56,083 bases of DNA, from the NCBI GenBank assembly GCA_026225235.1, contig JAMFSK010000047.1, positions 1 through 56,083 on the forward strand. The letters run 5' to 3'. Source of the stretch: Burkholderiales bacterium (GTDB lineage Bacteria; Pseudomonadota; Gammaproteobacteria; Burkholderiales; Burkholderiaceae). The notes below the pieces were generated by a model, which worked only from the letters and a program-made list of their open reading frames with translations, was not told the origin of the DNA and ran no database searches. This document shows positions 27,043 through 36,078 of this stretch, one piece after another (position 1 is the first letter of the stretch; each line of letters begins with the position of its first letter). The position numbers and the translations under genes were made by a program.

Positions 27043-27150
27043 ATGTCTGCAAAGATCACTGTCAGCTCGTCCTTCCTCGCCGGCGTCGTCGTGAGCCTGC
27101 TCGCCTCCGTCGCCCACGCCGCACCACTCACCCTGCAAAAGGGTGCCTGA
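27043..27150 (+). CDS. 35-residue signal-peptide-like ORF ending in the palindrome
   Basis: CCGGAG precedes an ATG that opens MSAKITVSSS, a hydrophobic run and 'SVAHAAPLTLQKGA', which is a textbook Sec signal peptide with cleavage after AHA. The stop codon is created by the left arm of the 38-bp palindrome. It looks like the severed start of a secreted-protein gene. A genuine small secreted peptide is possible but less likely. Confidence 0.45.
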   Translation: MSAKITVSSSFLAGVVVSLLASVAHAAPLTLQKGA

Positions 27151-27180
27151 GAAACAGAAACGTTTCTGTTTCTCAGGCAC
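27143..27180. terminator. perfect 38-bp palindrome, likely bidirectional terminator past glmS
   Basis: The arms are GTGCCTGAGAAACAGAAA and its exact complement, meeting at a self-complementary ACGT centre, so all 38 bases pair. It lies 28 bp beyond the glmS stop codon. In RNA it would form a very stable hairpin in either direction. There is no clear U-tract, but hairpins of this kind usually stop glmS transcription. The perfection of the match is unusual. Confidence 0.6.
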
Positions 27181-27245
27181 ACAGACCGGCTTGCATGCAC
27201 GCCCCCTTCACTCCACCGTAACCGACTTAGCCAGATTCCGCGGCT
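27181..27245 (-). other. attTn7-type insertion site (3' end of glmS)
   Basis: Tn7 and relatives recognise the last codons of glmS through TnsD/TniQ and insert about 25 bp past its stop, which here is near 27183, at the edge of the palindrome. The conserved C-terminal coding end ('[15 protein letters not shown]') is intact. No Tn7 ends or tns genes are seen in the window, so the site looks unoccupied. Confidence 0.5.
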
Positions 27246-29025
27246 TATCCACATCCGTCCCACGCGCACAAGCCGTGTGGTACGCCAGCAACTGTAACGG
27301 CACCACATGCAGAATCGGCGATAGCAACCCGTAATGCTCCGGCATCCGGATCACATGCAACCCCTCCGCATTGACGATCCTGGTATCCGCATCGGCGAAT
27401 ACATAAAGCTGACCGCCCCGCGCGCGCACTTCCTGAATATTCGACTTAAGCTTCTCAAGCAACGCGTCATTCGGCGCCACCGTCACCACCGGCATGGCCT
27501 CCGTCACCAACGCGAGCGGTCCATGCTTAAGCTCACCCGCCGGATAAGCCTCAGCATGTATATAGGAGATCTCCTTAAGCTTCAAGGCTCCTTCCAACGC
27601 GATCGGATAGTGCAGTCCACGCCCAAGGAACAGCGCGTTCTCCTTGCGCGAAAACTCTTCCGCCCAGGCGATGATCTGCGGCTCAAGCGCAAGCACACTA
27701 TTCAACGCTGCCGGCAAGTGACGCAGCTGATGCAGAAACGACGACTCCTGCGACTTATCAAGCCGCCCACGCAAGCGTGCAACCGTGCACGCCAGGACGA
27801 ACAGCGCCGTGAGCTGAGTCGTAAAGGCCTTCGTCGAAGCCACCCCGATCTCCGTGCCCGCGTGCGTCAGAAACGACAGCGCCGTCTGACGCACCATCGC
27901 ACTCGACGCCACATTGCAGATCGACAGCGTGTGATGATGTCCCAGCGTCTGCGCATGCTTAAGCGCAGCAAGCGTATCGGCTGTCTCACCCGACTGTGAA
28001 ATCACCACCACCAGCGCATTCGGATTCGGCACGGACTGACGATAGCGGTACTCGCTCGCAATCTCCACCTGCGTCGGAATCTGCGCGATCGACTCAAGCC
28101 AGTATTTGGCCGTCATACCCGAGTAATAACTCGTCCCGCAGGCGAGAATCAGGATACTGTCGACGGACTTGAGCACGGCTTCAGCGCCGTCACCAAACAG
28201 GTCGGGCGAGAACGTATCGCCGCCTGGAATGGTGTCGGAGATCGCGCGCGGCTGCTCGAAGATTTCCTTCTGCATGAAGTGACGATACGGGCCGAGTTCT
28301 ACCGCGCCACCGTAAGCCGCAACGTGCCGCACTTCCCGCTCGACAAAACGTCCGTCACGATCCGCGACACGCACGCCGTCCAGCGTCACATCCACCACAT
28401 CCCCTTCCTCAAGAAAGATGAAGCGATCTGTACTGCCCGCCAGCGCCAGCGCATCGGAGGCAAGGAAGTTCTCACCATCGCCCACACCCGCCACCAGCGG
28501 CGAGCCCTGACGCGCACCCACAACCCGATGCGGCTCGTCCTTATGAAACACCGCGATCGCATACGCCCCATGCAGACGCTTGACGACATTGCGCACCGCT
28601 TCGAACAGATCACCGCGATACACACTGTGCACAAGGTGGGCGATAACTTCAGTGTCCGTCTGCGAGACAAATTCATAGCCCTGGGCACGCAGTTCGTCGC
28701 GCAGGCTTTCATAGTTCTCGATGATGCCGTTGTGAACGACGGCAATCGTGTCGCGCGAAAAAATCGGGTGCGCGTTGTCCGTCACCGGCGCGCCATGGGT
28801 CGCCCAACGCGTGTGGGCAATGCCCGTCACGGCGCTCAGTCCGCTCTCACGAATCTGTTCGTCGAGGTCGGCCACGCGCGACACGCTGCGGGCGCGGCGG
28901 GCTTCGCCGTCGACGATCGCGGCGACGCCGCAGGAGTCGTAACCGCGATACTCGAGGCGACGCAGGCCCTCGACCAGAACCGGTATGACGTTACGCTGCG
29001 CTACTGCACCGACGATCCCACACAT
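27208..29025 (-). CDS. glmS: glutamine--fructose-6-phosphate aminotransferase (isomerizing)
   Basis: The 605-residue protein is full length. The start is placed at MCGIVGAV because Cys2 is the glutaminase nucleophile after Met removal; the frame extends upstream but not meaningfully. Residues 2-220 form the Ntn glutaminase ('[11 protein letters not shown]', 'HNGIIENY'). Two SIS domains follow ('SQSGETADT') and the C-terminus carries the sugar-binding tail. It makes glucosamine-6-phosphate for peptidoglycan and LPS. It follows glmU by 58 bp in what looks like one operon. Confidence 0.97.
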   Translation of the reverse strand: MCGIVGAVAQRNVIPVLVEGLRRLEYRGYDSCGVAAIVDGEARRARSVSRVADLDEQIRESGLSAVTGIAHTRWATHGAPVTDNAHPIFSRDTIAVVHNGIIENYESLRDELRAQGYEFVSQTDTEVIAHLVHSVYRGDLFEAVRNVVKRLHGAYAIAVFHKDEPHRVVGARQGSPLVAGVGDGENFLASDALALAGSTDRFIFLEEGDVVDVTLDGVRVADRDGRFVEREVRHVAAYGGAVELGPYRHFMQKEIFEQPRAISDTIPGGDTFSPDLFGDGAEAVLKSVDSILILACGTSYYSGMTAKYWLESIAQIPTQVEIASEYRYRQSVPNPNALVVVISQSGETADTLAALKHAQTLGHHHTLSICNVASSAMVRQTALSFLTHAGTEIGVASTKAFTTQLTALFVLACTVARLRGRLDKSQESSFLHQLRHLPAALNSVLALEPQIIAWAEEFSRKENALFLGRGLHYPIALEGALKLKEISYIHAEAYPAGELKHGPLALVTEAMPVVTVAPNDALLEKLKSNIQEVRARGGQLYVFADADTRIVNAEGLHVIRMPEHYGLLSPILHVVPLQLLAYHTACARGTDVDKPRNLAKSVTVE

Positions 29026-29083
29026 GTCTTGTCTTCCCGAAAGATGGATGTCTTGGAGAGGCTTGTCTTGATGTCTGTTCCGA

Positions 29084-30448
29084 CTACTTCTTTTTCTGCT
29101 TGACCGGGCGCACGTAGCCGTCACGTGTCCGTTGGGTCTTTTCGTTCAGCACGAGTGTGTCGGGCGGCACGTCTTTCCAGATGGTGGTGCCCGCAGCGAT
29201 CGTCACATTACGTCCGACCCGCACCGGCGCGACGAGCTGGGTATCGGAGCCGATGAAGACGTCATCTTCGATCACGGTCCGGTGCTTGTTCGCGCCATCG
29301 TAGTTGCAGGTGATCACCCCGGCGCCCACGTTCACCCGTGCGCCGATGTCGGCGTCACCGATATAGCTGAGGTGGTTGGCCTTTGCGCCCACGCCCAGGA
29401 TGGCGTTCTTGATCTCGACGAAGTTGCCGACGTGCGACTCGTCCGCGAGTTGTGCACCGGGACGCAGGCGCGCATAGGGGCCAAGCACGGTGCGTTCGCC
29501 AACGATTGCCTCATCGATACTCGTGAAAGCAGCGACCTGTGTGCCTGCGCCAATCTTCGCGTGACGGATCACGCAATTCGGGCCGATGCTCACGCCATCG
29601 GCGAGATCGACCTCGCCTTCGAACACGCAGTTCACGTCGATCGACACGTCCTGTCCGCAACGCAGCGTGCCACGCACATCGATTCGCGCGGGATCGGCGA
29701 GGGTCACGCCGGCTTCGAGCAATTGCATGGCCGTATTGCGTTGCTGGACACGTTCGAGCTCGGCGAGCTGGGCCTTGCTGTTCACGCCGAGGGTTTCCCA
29801 CTCTTCGTCGGGGTGCGCAGTGACCACTTCGACACCGTCGCGAATCGCGCATTCGACCACATCGGTCAGATAGAACTCTTGCTGCACGTTGTCGTTCTTG
29901 AGCGAGGCAAGCCAGCCGGTCAGCCGGCCGGTCGGTGCGATCACGATGCCGGTATTGATCTCGGCGATCTCGCGTTCGCTTGCCGTCGCGTCCTTGTGTT
30001 CGACGATGCGCGTCACGCGGCCCTTTGCATCACGAACGATGCGGCCGTAGCCGGTCGGGTCGTCGAGGGTCACAGTGAGCACACCATAGTGGCCAGCAGC
30101 GGCGGCATCGACGAGGCGCTTGAGCGTCGACGCACGCGTCAATGGCACATCGCCGTAGAGCACGAGTGTCGGTACGGACAGGTCAAGCAGCGGCAAAGCC
30201 TGCTGGACTGCGTGACCCGTACCGAGTTGCTGGGTCTGCTCGGCAAACGCGACATCGGGCGCCGCGACGGTCTTGCGCACAACGTCCCCGCCATGACCGA
30301 CCACCACCACCAGCCGCGTCGGTGACAGGCTGCGCGCAGTATCGAGCACATGGGAAAGCAGGGGCCGGCCGGCCAGGGGATGGAGCACCTTCGGCAAGGC
30401 AGAGCGCATGCGCTTGCCAGCGCCTGCAGCCAGAATAACGATATTCAC
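29084..30448 (-). CDS. glmU: bifunctional GlmU: GlcN-1-P acetyltransferase / UDP-GlcNAc pyrophosphorylase
   Basis: About 454 residues with a GTG start at 30448, chosen because the protein family begins with (M)[13 protein letters not shown]; an ATG 13 codons earlier has no ribosome-binding site. The N-terminal uridyltransferase has '[20 protein letters not shown]'. From about residue 250 a left-handed beta-helix of hexapeptide repeats carries the acetyltransferase ('NFVEIKNA', '[12 protein letters not shown]'). The tail is lysine-rich (VKQKKK). It catalyses the last two steps to UDP-GlcNAc. Confidence 0.96.
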   Translation of the reverse strand: MNIVILAAGAGKRMRSALPKVLHPLAGRPLLSHVLDTARSLSPTRLVVVVGHGGDVVRKTVAAPDVAFAEQTQQLGTGHAVQQALPLLDLSVPTLVLYGDVPLTRASTLKRLVDAAAAGHYGVLTVTLDDPTGYGRIVRDAKGRVTRIVEHKDATASEREIAEINTGIVIAPTGRLTGWLASLKNDNVQQEFYLTDVVECAIRDGVEVVTAHPDEEWETLGVNSKAQLAELERVQQRNTAMQLLEAGVTLADPARIDVRGTLRCGQDVSIDVNCVFEGEVDLADGVSIGPNCVIRHAKIGAGTQVAAFTSIDEAIVGERTVLGPYARLRPGAQLADESHVGNFVEIKNAILGVGAKANHLSYIGDADIGARVNVGAGVITCNYDGANKHRTVIEDDVFIGSDTQLVAPVRVGRNVTIAAGTTIWKDVPPDTLVLNEKTQRTRDGYVRPVKQKKK

Positions 30449-30489
30449 GGCAGGGGACCCGTAGGAAAGGAAGCCGGATTCTAGCATGT

Positions 30490-30530
30490 GACACGCGTCA
30501 AACCCTTGACGGATAAGGGTTCAGCGTGTC
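30490..30530. promoter_or_regulatory. two-stage hairpin between ttcA and glmU
   Basis: GACACGC (30490-30496) pairs with GCGTGTC (30524-30530), and inside it AACCCTT (30501-30507) pairs with AAGGGTT (30515-30521) around a 7-nt loop. It lies in the 107-bp gap upstream of the GTG start of glmU. No U-run follows on the minus strand, so a leader element or processing site is more likely than a plain terminator. Confidence 0.45.
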
Positions 30531-30555
30531 TTCACGGTTGCGTTTGCGGCACAGT

Positions 30556-31530
30556 TCAATCGTCGTCGAACTGGACAAAAGAGATGGTCTGCTCACCGGG
30601 TGCCAGACTGTCGGTGCTGCACGGATCTTCGTCGAAGGCGATATCGCCATCGACATCGGGTTGTCCGCTCGCGCGCAGACCCTCGAAACCGAACAATCTG
30701 CGGTCCATCAGGTGCGAGGGCACCACGTTCGACAGGGCGTTGAACATGTTCTCGATGCGCCCCGGGAAGCGTTTCTCCCAGTCGCGGATCATGGCTTTCA
30801 TCTCGACGCGCTTGAGGTTCGGCTGGCTGCCGCAAAGCGTGCAAGGGATGATCGGAAACTCCCGCAGCGCGGCGTACCGTTCGAGATCGCGCTCGCTCAC
30901 ATACGCAAGCGGACGGATCACGACATTCTTGCCATCGTCGGACTGGAGCTTCGCCGGCATGCCCTTGAGCTTGCCCCCGTAGAACAGGTTCAGGAACAGC
31001 GTCTGCAGGATGTCGTCGCGGTGATGGCCGAGTGCGATCTTGGTCGCGCCGAGCTCGCCCGCCACGCGGTAAAGAATGCCGCGGCGCAGTCGCGAGCAGA
31101 GCGAGCAGGTGGTCTTGCCCTCAGGCACGAGCCGCTTGACGATGCTGTAGGTGTCCTGGTTCTCGATATGAAACGGCACGCCGAGTTGAGTCAGGTACTC
31201 GGGCAGCACATGCTCCGGAAAGCCGGGCTGCTTCTGATCGAGATTCACGCAGATCAGGTCGAAGTGAATCGGCGCGCGTTCGCGCAGGCGCAGCAGGATG
31301 TCGAGCATCGCATAGCTGTCCTTGCCGCCCGACAGGCAAACCATCACCTTGTCGCCTTCCTCGATCATGTTGAAGTCGCCGACGGCCTGACCGACCTGGC
31401 GCGCAAGACGCTTGAAGAGCTTGTTGTTCTCGTAGGCGTCGCGCTGGCCACGGCGCGTCACGGGGCGCACGCGGTCAGGCGTGGGTTCGGTTTCTGCGCG
31501 AAGCACAGTTTGCTCGAGCGGAGCGTTCAT
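30556..31530 (-). CDS. ttcA: tRNA 2-thiocytidine(32) synthetase
   Basis: The 324-residue protein carries the PP-loop SGGKDS (67-72), two C-x2-C pairs (C142/C145 in '[12 protein letters not shown]' and C230/C233 in '[13 protein letters not shown]') that bind the catalytic Fe-S cluster, and '[19 protein letters not shown]'. It thiolates cytidine 32 in certain tRNAs. It starts one base after the folB stop, so the two are surely co-transcribed. The last 40 residues are acidic and poorly conserved. Confidence 0.96.
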   Translation of the reverse strand: MNAPLEQTVLRAETEPTPDRVRPVTRRGQRDAYENNKLFKRLARQVGQAVGDFNMIEEGDKVMVCLSGGKDSYAMLDILLRLRERAPIHFDLICVNLDQKQPGFPEHVLPEYLTQLGVPFHIENQDTYSIVKRLVPEGKTTCSLCSRLRRGILYRVAGELGATKIALGHHRDDILQTLFLNLFYGGKLKGMPAKLQSDDGKNVVIRPLAYVSERDLERYAALREFPIIPCTLCGSQPNLKRVEMKAMIRDWEKRFPGRIENMFNALSNVVPSHLMDRRLFGFEGLRASGQPDVDGDIAFDEDPCSTDSLAPGEQTISFVQFDDD

Positions 31531-31531
31531 A

Positions 31532-31927
31532 TCAGGCTGCCTTGATTCGGAATACTTCTACGCCGACCGATTCGCAATCCGGATACGCATCCGGTTTCTC
31601 GGTCGACACTCGCACCGCGCGCACTTGCGGATGTTCGAGCATGGCCTGGGCGACGTCGTCGCACAGGGTTTCCTGCAGATGGACATGGCCTAGGGCGACG
31701 CGTTGTCCGATCGTGTTGCGCATCAGGTTGTAGTCGACCACTTCGGCCAGCTTGTCGGCGACGGGAGTCGACGCGGCAAGCGACACGAACAGGTCGATGT
31801 TGAAAATCACGCGCTGCTCGCCTTCCTTCTCGGAATCATAGGCGCCGATCTTCATGAGCACTTCGTAGTTGCGCAGGAACAGGCGCCGGCAATCGGCGAG
31901 ACTCGGATGGGAAAGCGCGAAGGACAT
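31532..31927 (-). CDS. folB: dihydroneopterin aldolase
   Basis: A 131-residue FolB-type tunnelling-fold protein. '[20 protein letters not shown]' includes the substrate-binding start, '[10 protein letters not shown]' and '[14 protein letters not shown]' the usual core with the conserved Glu. It converts 7,8-dihydroneopterin to 6-hydroxymethyl-dihydropterin and glycolaldehyde in folate synthesis. It sits between an SDR (12 bp) and ttcA (1 bp). Confidence 0.93.
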   Translation of the reverse strand: MSFALSHPSLADCRRLFLRNYEVLMKIGAYDSEKEGEQRVIFNIDLFVSLAASTPVADKLAEVVDYNLMRNTIGQRVALGHVHLQETLCDDVAQAMLEHPQVRAVRVSTEKPDAYPDCESVGVEVFRIKAA

Positions 31928-31939
31928 GGCGATTCTCTT

Positions 31940-32761
31940 TTATAGGTCCGGCGATTGGCGCAGCGACGGTTGCAGATGTTCGCCGCCATCGACCAGCAGG
32001 GTCGTGCCGGTGACCGCGCGCGCTTCGGCCAGATAGAGCGCGGCATCGACCAGGTCTGAAGGACGCGAACCGGCACGCAGCGGCGTATTGCGATGAGCCT
32101 CGGCGAACGCCTCCGGGCGCTGGTCGAACGACTGGAGGGTCAGCCCGGGCGCAAGGCCGACCACGCGCAGCTTCGGCGCGAGCGCCTCGGCGAGCATCGT
32201 CGTCGCCGTCTCGAGCGCGGCTTTGGTCAGCGTGTACGAAAGGAAATCGGGGTTCAGGTTGTAGAGTTTCTGGTCGAGCAGGTTGATCACCACACCGCGC
32301 AGTCGCTCGTCCTCGATCGCCTCATCAGGCGTCACCGCATGCAGCGCCCGAGCCAGGGCCAACGGCGCAGCGAGGTTCACGCGGGTCAGGCGGCTCAGGG
32401 TGTCGAAACAGAAATCGAGCGCGCTGTCTTCTTCGAAAATCGATGCATTGTTGATCACGCACGAAGGCGTGCCGAGCGCATCGGCCAGATCGGGGACCAG
32501 GCTCGCGACAGCGGCCTCATCCGCAAGATCGGCTTCCAGGGCGACGGCACGGCCCCCGAGCACCTCGATTTCTTCGACGACGATCAAGGCCTGTTCACGC
32601 GATCTATGATAGTGAACACCAACATCCCATCCTCCGACCGCGAATCCGAGTGCAAGCGCGCGGCCGATGCGCTGGCCCGCGCCGGTGATCAGCGCGACGC
32701 GGCGCGGTGAATCGCCAAAGGTCGGTGGTGAGGAGTGGGTCGGGGACATGCGAGCGCTCAT
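31940..32761 (-). CDS. SDR, pteridine reductase/FolM-like
   Basis: A 273-residue SDR. The nucleotide-binding motif reads TGAGQRIGR (26-34); an arginine at this place is a mark of pteridine reductases and FolM, which prefer NADPH. 'INNASIFEED' replaces NNAG, and 'YTLTKAALE' holds the Tyr/Lys pair. The gene is directly upstream of folB, so a role in dihydromonapterin or dihydrofolate reduction fits. A start at 32749 (MSPTHSS) is equally possible. Its start lies only 15 bp from the divergent midA start. Confidence 0.82.
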   Translation of the reverse strand: MSARMSPTHSSPPTFGDSPRRVALITGAGQRIGRALALGFAVGGWDVGVHYHRSREQALIVVEEIEVLGGRAVALEADLADEAAVASLVPDLADALGTPSCVINNASIFEEDSALDFCFDTLSRLTRVNLAAPLALARALHAVTPDEAIEDERLRGVVINLLDQKLYNLNPDFLSYTLTKAALETATTMLAEALAPKLRVVGLAPGLTLQSFDQRPEAFAEAHRNTPLRAGSRPSDLVDAALYLAEARAVTGTTLLVDGGEHLQPSLRQSPDL

Positions 32762-32762
32762 T

Positions 32763-32777
32763 TACAATGCGGGACTA
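32763..32777 (+). promoter_or_regulatory. -10-like element very close to midA start, possible leaderless mRNA
   Basis: TACAAT (32763-32768) lies eight bases before the ATG at 32777. If it is the -10 hexamer, transcription would begin at or just before the ATG and the message would have no leader or ribosome-binding site; none is visible. No convincing -35 is seen. Confidence 0.25.
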
Positions 32778-34042
32778 TGGCTTCCCATTTAGAACCCGAC
32801 AGTTTACCCGCTCCGGACGAGGACAGTCTCGCGCACTCGGCGGCCCTTATCGCCCAAATCGAGCATGAGATCGATGCAGCCGGAGGCTGGCTGCCGTTCT
32901 CGCGCTTTATGGAGCTGGCGTTGTACACGCCGGGACTCGGCTATTACAGCGGGGCGTCGGTGCGTTTCGGACGACGGCCCGAGGATGGCAGCGACTTTGT
33001 GACGGCGCCGGAGCTCACGCCCTTGTTCGCGCATACGATCGCGCGGCCGGTTGCCGAATCGTTGATCGGGTCGGGCACGCGCGAGATCTTCGAATTTGGC
33101 GCGGGCACCGGCAAGCTCGCGGCGGGGCTGCTTGAAACGCTCGACAAATGGTCGGTGCCGGTTGACCGTTACACGATCGTGGATCTCTCGGGCGCGCTGC
33201 GCGAGCAGCAGCGGCAGACCCTTGTTGCGCGCGTCCCCGCTTTGGCCGATCGGGTCCAGTGGATCGACCAGTTGCCCGAGCAATTCAACGGGGTGCTGGT
33301 CGGCAACGAAGTGCTCGATGCGATGCCCGTCCGTTTGCACGTGCGCGGCACGGAACGATGGCTCGAACGGGGTGTCGTGCGTGCCGGTGCTTCCGGTGCC
33401 GCGGCCCTCAACGGCCACCACGGCGCGCATCTCCTCGACTGGCTGCGTGAACACGGCGGCCAGGCGCCATTTGCCTGGGAAGACCGCCCAGCCCCGCACG
33501 ACGAAACGCTCCTCTCCGTGCTCGACGCCATCGAAGCGGACGAAGGCTTCGTCACCGAGTCACATGAAGCCGCGCGAGCCTTCACACGCACGCTGTGCGA
33601 AAAGCTCGGCCGCGGCGTGATTCTCCTGCTTGACTACGGCTTTCCGGAGCGCGAGTACTACCATCCGCAGCGCATCGAAGGCACGCTGATGTGCCACTAC
33701 CGCCATCGCGCGCATGGCGACCCATTCGTCTACCCAGGATTGCAGGACATCACCTCCCACGTCGACTTCACTGGCATCGCCCAGGCCGGGATCGACGCCG
33801 GTGCGGACTTGCTCGGCTACATGACGCAGGGGCGTTTCCTTCTGAACAGCGGGCTCGCCGACGCGCTAACACCATTCGATCCACGCGACACGAACGTATT
33901 TCTTCCCGCAGCCAACGCAGTCCAAAAGCTGGTGTCGGAGGCCGAGATGGGCGAGTTGTTCAAGGTCATCGCCTTTGGCAAAGGCGTCGATCCCGATGCC
34001 GTGACGGCATTTGTTAGCGGTGACCGGTCACACACCCTGTAA
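32777..34042 (+). CDS. SAM-dependent methyltransferase, MidA/NDUFAF7-like (COG1565)
   Basis: A 421-residue protein; the start MASHLEPD is chosen over a short upstream extension. 'GGWLPFSRFMELALYTPGLG' and 'YYSGASVRFGR' open the COG1565 fold, with the SAM-binding loop 'EIFEFGAGTGKLAAGLL' and 'LVGNEVLDAMPV' after it. The mitochondrial homologue NDUFAF7 methylates an arginine of a complex I subunit; whether the bacterial protein does so is not known. An NDUFA9-like gene lies 2 kb downstream on the other strand. Confidence 0.88.
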   Translation: MASHLEPDSLPAPDEDSLAHSAALIAQIEHEIDAAGGWLPFSRFMELALYTPGLGYYSGASVRFGRRPEDGSDFVTAPELTPLFAHTIARPVAESLIGSGTREIFEFGAGTGKLAAGLLETLDKWSVPVDRYTIVDLSGALREQQRQTLVARVPALADRVQWIDQLPEQFNGVLVGNEVLDAMPVRLHVRGTERWLERGVVRAGASGAAALNGHHGAHLLDWLREHGGQAPFAWEDRPAPHDETLLSVLDAIEADEGFVTESHEAARAFTRTLCEKLGRGVILLLDYGFPEREYYHPQRIEGTLMCHYRHRAHGDPFVYPGLQDITSHVDFTGIAQAGIDAGADLLGYMTQGRFLLNSGLADALTPFDPRDTNVFLPAANAVQKLVSEAEMGELFKVIAFGKGVDPDAVTAFVSGDRSHTL

Positions 34043-34137
34043 CTGGCTTCGGCACTTTCTCGACCGACGCACCTTGCCGTAACCGGGCTCGGCACAATGA
34101 CGGCAAACGTACCGTGCTTTACCCGTGTCCGACACCC

Positions 34138-35379
34138 TTACGGCAAGCGCGCCATCGCCGCCTCGACAGCGGCGACGCGGGCTTGATGTACCGCTTCCTT
34201 GATCTGCGCGGGACGGTCGGCATATTGGGCAGCCACGGCTCCCGCATCGACCTTGCGTGCTTCGATTAACGCTTCGCGTAGACGCTCGGCCTGTGGATAC
34301 GGCCTGTGTTCGAAGTTCAGCCGCCCCCGCGCATCGCTTTCGCACGCCTGCAGCGCTTCGGCGAACCGCGCGGGCTTGCGCAAAGCATCCCCGCGCTCGA
34401 GCAGTCTCACGAGCGCGGCCGCGTTGAGTTCACCCGCTCGATGGATATTGCCGTGTTCACGCGCAACCAGCACCGCGAGGTCGCGACACTCGTTTGGCAC
34501 CTTGAGACGATCGCACAGCGGCTTGAGCAAATCGACGCTGCGCCCTTCGTGGCCGATATGACGCGGCAAGATATCGGCAGGCGTCGTCGCCTTGCCGAGA
34601 TCATGCGTGAGCGCGGCGAAGCGCACGGGCAAGGCATACCGCTGGTGCGCCGCGTAGTCGAGCACCATCATCACGTGCACGCCCGTGTCGATTTCAGGGT
34701 GGTAGTCGGCACGCTGCGGCACGCCGTACAGGCCATCGACTTCCGGAAGGATCCGCGCGAGCGCGCCACAATCGCGCAACACCTCGAACATCCTCGACGG
34801 CTTGTCTTCCATCAGCCCACGTGACACCTCTTGCCAGACACGTTCAGGCACCAGCGCGTCGACTTCACCCGCTTCGACCATGCGTCGCATCAGCGCGCGC
34901 GTTTCCTCGGCCACCGTGAAGTCGGCGAAGCGCGCCGCAAATCGGGCAATGCGCAGGATGCGAACAGGGTCTTCGACAAAGGCTTCGCCGACATGCCTGA
35001 AGATGCGTTTCTCAAGATCCGAACGGCCGTTGAAGGGGTCAATGATCTCGCCTGTCAGGCTGCCGTCGGGCAGGCACTCGCGGGCCATCGCATTGACGGT
35101 CAGGTCGCGCCGCACGAGATCCTCTTCGAGCGTCACATCGGGCGCGAAGTAAAACTGGAAGCCGTGGTAGCCGAGCGCGGTCTTGCGCTCGGTCCGGGCG
35201 AGCGCGTATTCCTCGTGGGTCTTCGGATGAAGGAATACCGGAAAGTCTTTCCCTACCGCCCGAAAGCCGAGCTCAGTCATCTGCTCCGGCGTCGCGCCGA
35301 CGACGACGTAATCGCGGTCTTTGACAGGAAGCCCAAGCAACGCATCGCGGATGGCTCCGCCTACGGCATAGATTTTCAT
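34138..35379 (-). CDS. cca: multifunctional CCA tRNA nucleotidyltransferase
   Basis: The 413-residue protein has GGAIRDALLG (7-16) and DRDYVVVGA with the catalytic D-x-D (21-23), then 'RRDLTVNAMA' and the nucleotide-specificity region. A C-terminal HD domain is intact ('FAALTHDLGKATTP'), which marks the long bacterial form with phosphatase/phosphodiesterase activity. It repairs and adds the CCA end of tRNAs. Its ATG overlaps the stop of the upstream GST gene by one base (TGATG), so the pair is translationally coupled. Confidence 0.95.
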   Translation of the reverse strand: MKIYAVGGAIRDALLGLPVKDRDYVVVGATPEQMTELGFRAVGKDFPVFLHPKTHEEYALARTERKTALGYHGFQFYFAPDVTLEEDLVRRDLTVNAMARECLPDGSLTGEIIDPFNGRSDLEKRIFRHVGEAFVEDPVRILRIARFAARFADFTVAEETRALMRRMVEAGEVDALVPERVWQEVSRGLMEDKPSRMFEVLRDCGALARILPEVDGLYGVPQRADYHPEIDTGVHVMMVLDYAAHQRYALPVRFAALTHDLGKATTPADILPRHIGHEGRSVDLLKPLCDRLKVPNECRDLAVLVAREHGNIHRAGELNAAALVRLLERGDALRKPARFAEALQACESDARGRLNFEHRPYPQAERLREALIEARKVDAGAVAAQYADRPAQIKEAVHQARVAAVEAAMARLP

Positions 35380-36026
35380 CAGACGGCGTCGTCGTAGTAG
35401 GCGATCGCCGGCTCATCCTGCGACACCGAGATCCACTCCTGCACGGCGGGCAAGGCGGTCACGCGCGCGGCATAAGCGCGCGCCTCGGCGGACAGCACAG
35501 TCGGCTGATAGCTGTTGAACCGCATGACCACCGGCGCATACATCGCGTCGGCAATGCCGAACTCACCGAATAGGAAGGGGCCTCCGCTCTGCGCGAGACA
35601 CTCTTGCCAGATCGCGTCGATGCGGCGCACGGAGTCGTGCAACTCCGTGCGTTGGCCGATCGCGGGGCGCTTGATCCGGACATTCATCGGCATCGCTTCG
35701 CGGATGTCACCGAAGCCCGAATGCATCTCGGCGCTCACCGAACGCGCCAGCGCGCGCAAGCCGGAGTCGGCGGGCCACCACGGATGCTGCGGGAATCGTT
35801 CGGCGAGGGTCTCGCAGATTGCAAGGGAATCCCACACCACGCGACCGTCATCAGCGACCAATGCCGGTACGCGGCCAGACGGCGAATACCGGCTGATTTG
35901 CTCGCCCGTATCGTCGCGCCGCAACCAGACCTGGACTTCCTCAAACGGGACACCGAAATGCTTGAGCACGACCCACGGCCGCATGGACCACGACGAATAG
36001 TTCTTGTTGGCGATGACGAGTTTCAT
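35379..36026 (-). CDS. glutathione S-transferase family protein
   Basis: A 215-residue protein starting MKLVIANKNYSSW; the frame is open further upstream but this start fits the family. The thioredoxin-like N-domain has 'NKNYSSWSMRPWVVLKHFGV', typical of a GST subgroup with serine instead of tyrosine at the glutathione thiol, and 'VPALVADDGRVVWDSLAICE' as the gamma-Glu-binding loop. The alpha-helical C-domain includes 'FGIADAMYAPV'. The substrate is unknown. It is coupled to cca. Confidence 0.9.
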   Translation of the reverse strand: MKLVIANKNYSSWSMRPWVVLKHFGVPFEEVQVWLRRDDTGEQISRYSPSGRVPALVADDGRVVWDSLAICETLAERFPQHPWWPADSGLRALARSVSAEMHSGFGDIREAMPMNVRIKRPAIGQRTELHDSVRRIDAIWQECLAQSGGPFLFGEFGIADAMYAPVVMRFNSYQPTVLSAEARAYAARVTALPAVQEWISVSQDEPAIAYYDDAV

Positions 36027-36078
36027 GGGGCAGGACGGGCTGACAAAAGAAGGAAGCAGGCGCGCGATGAACCTGCGC

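Noticed and set aside
28279..29103. 274-codon open frame opposite glmS
   Set aside because: Antisense shadow of a conserved core gene, with no ribosome-binding site or family match.
29132..30325. 397-codon open frame on the plus strand opposite glmU
   Set aside because: It is a shadow of the high-GC glmU coding frame. Its product resembles nothing and glmU is unmistakable.
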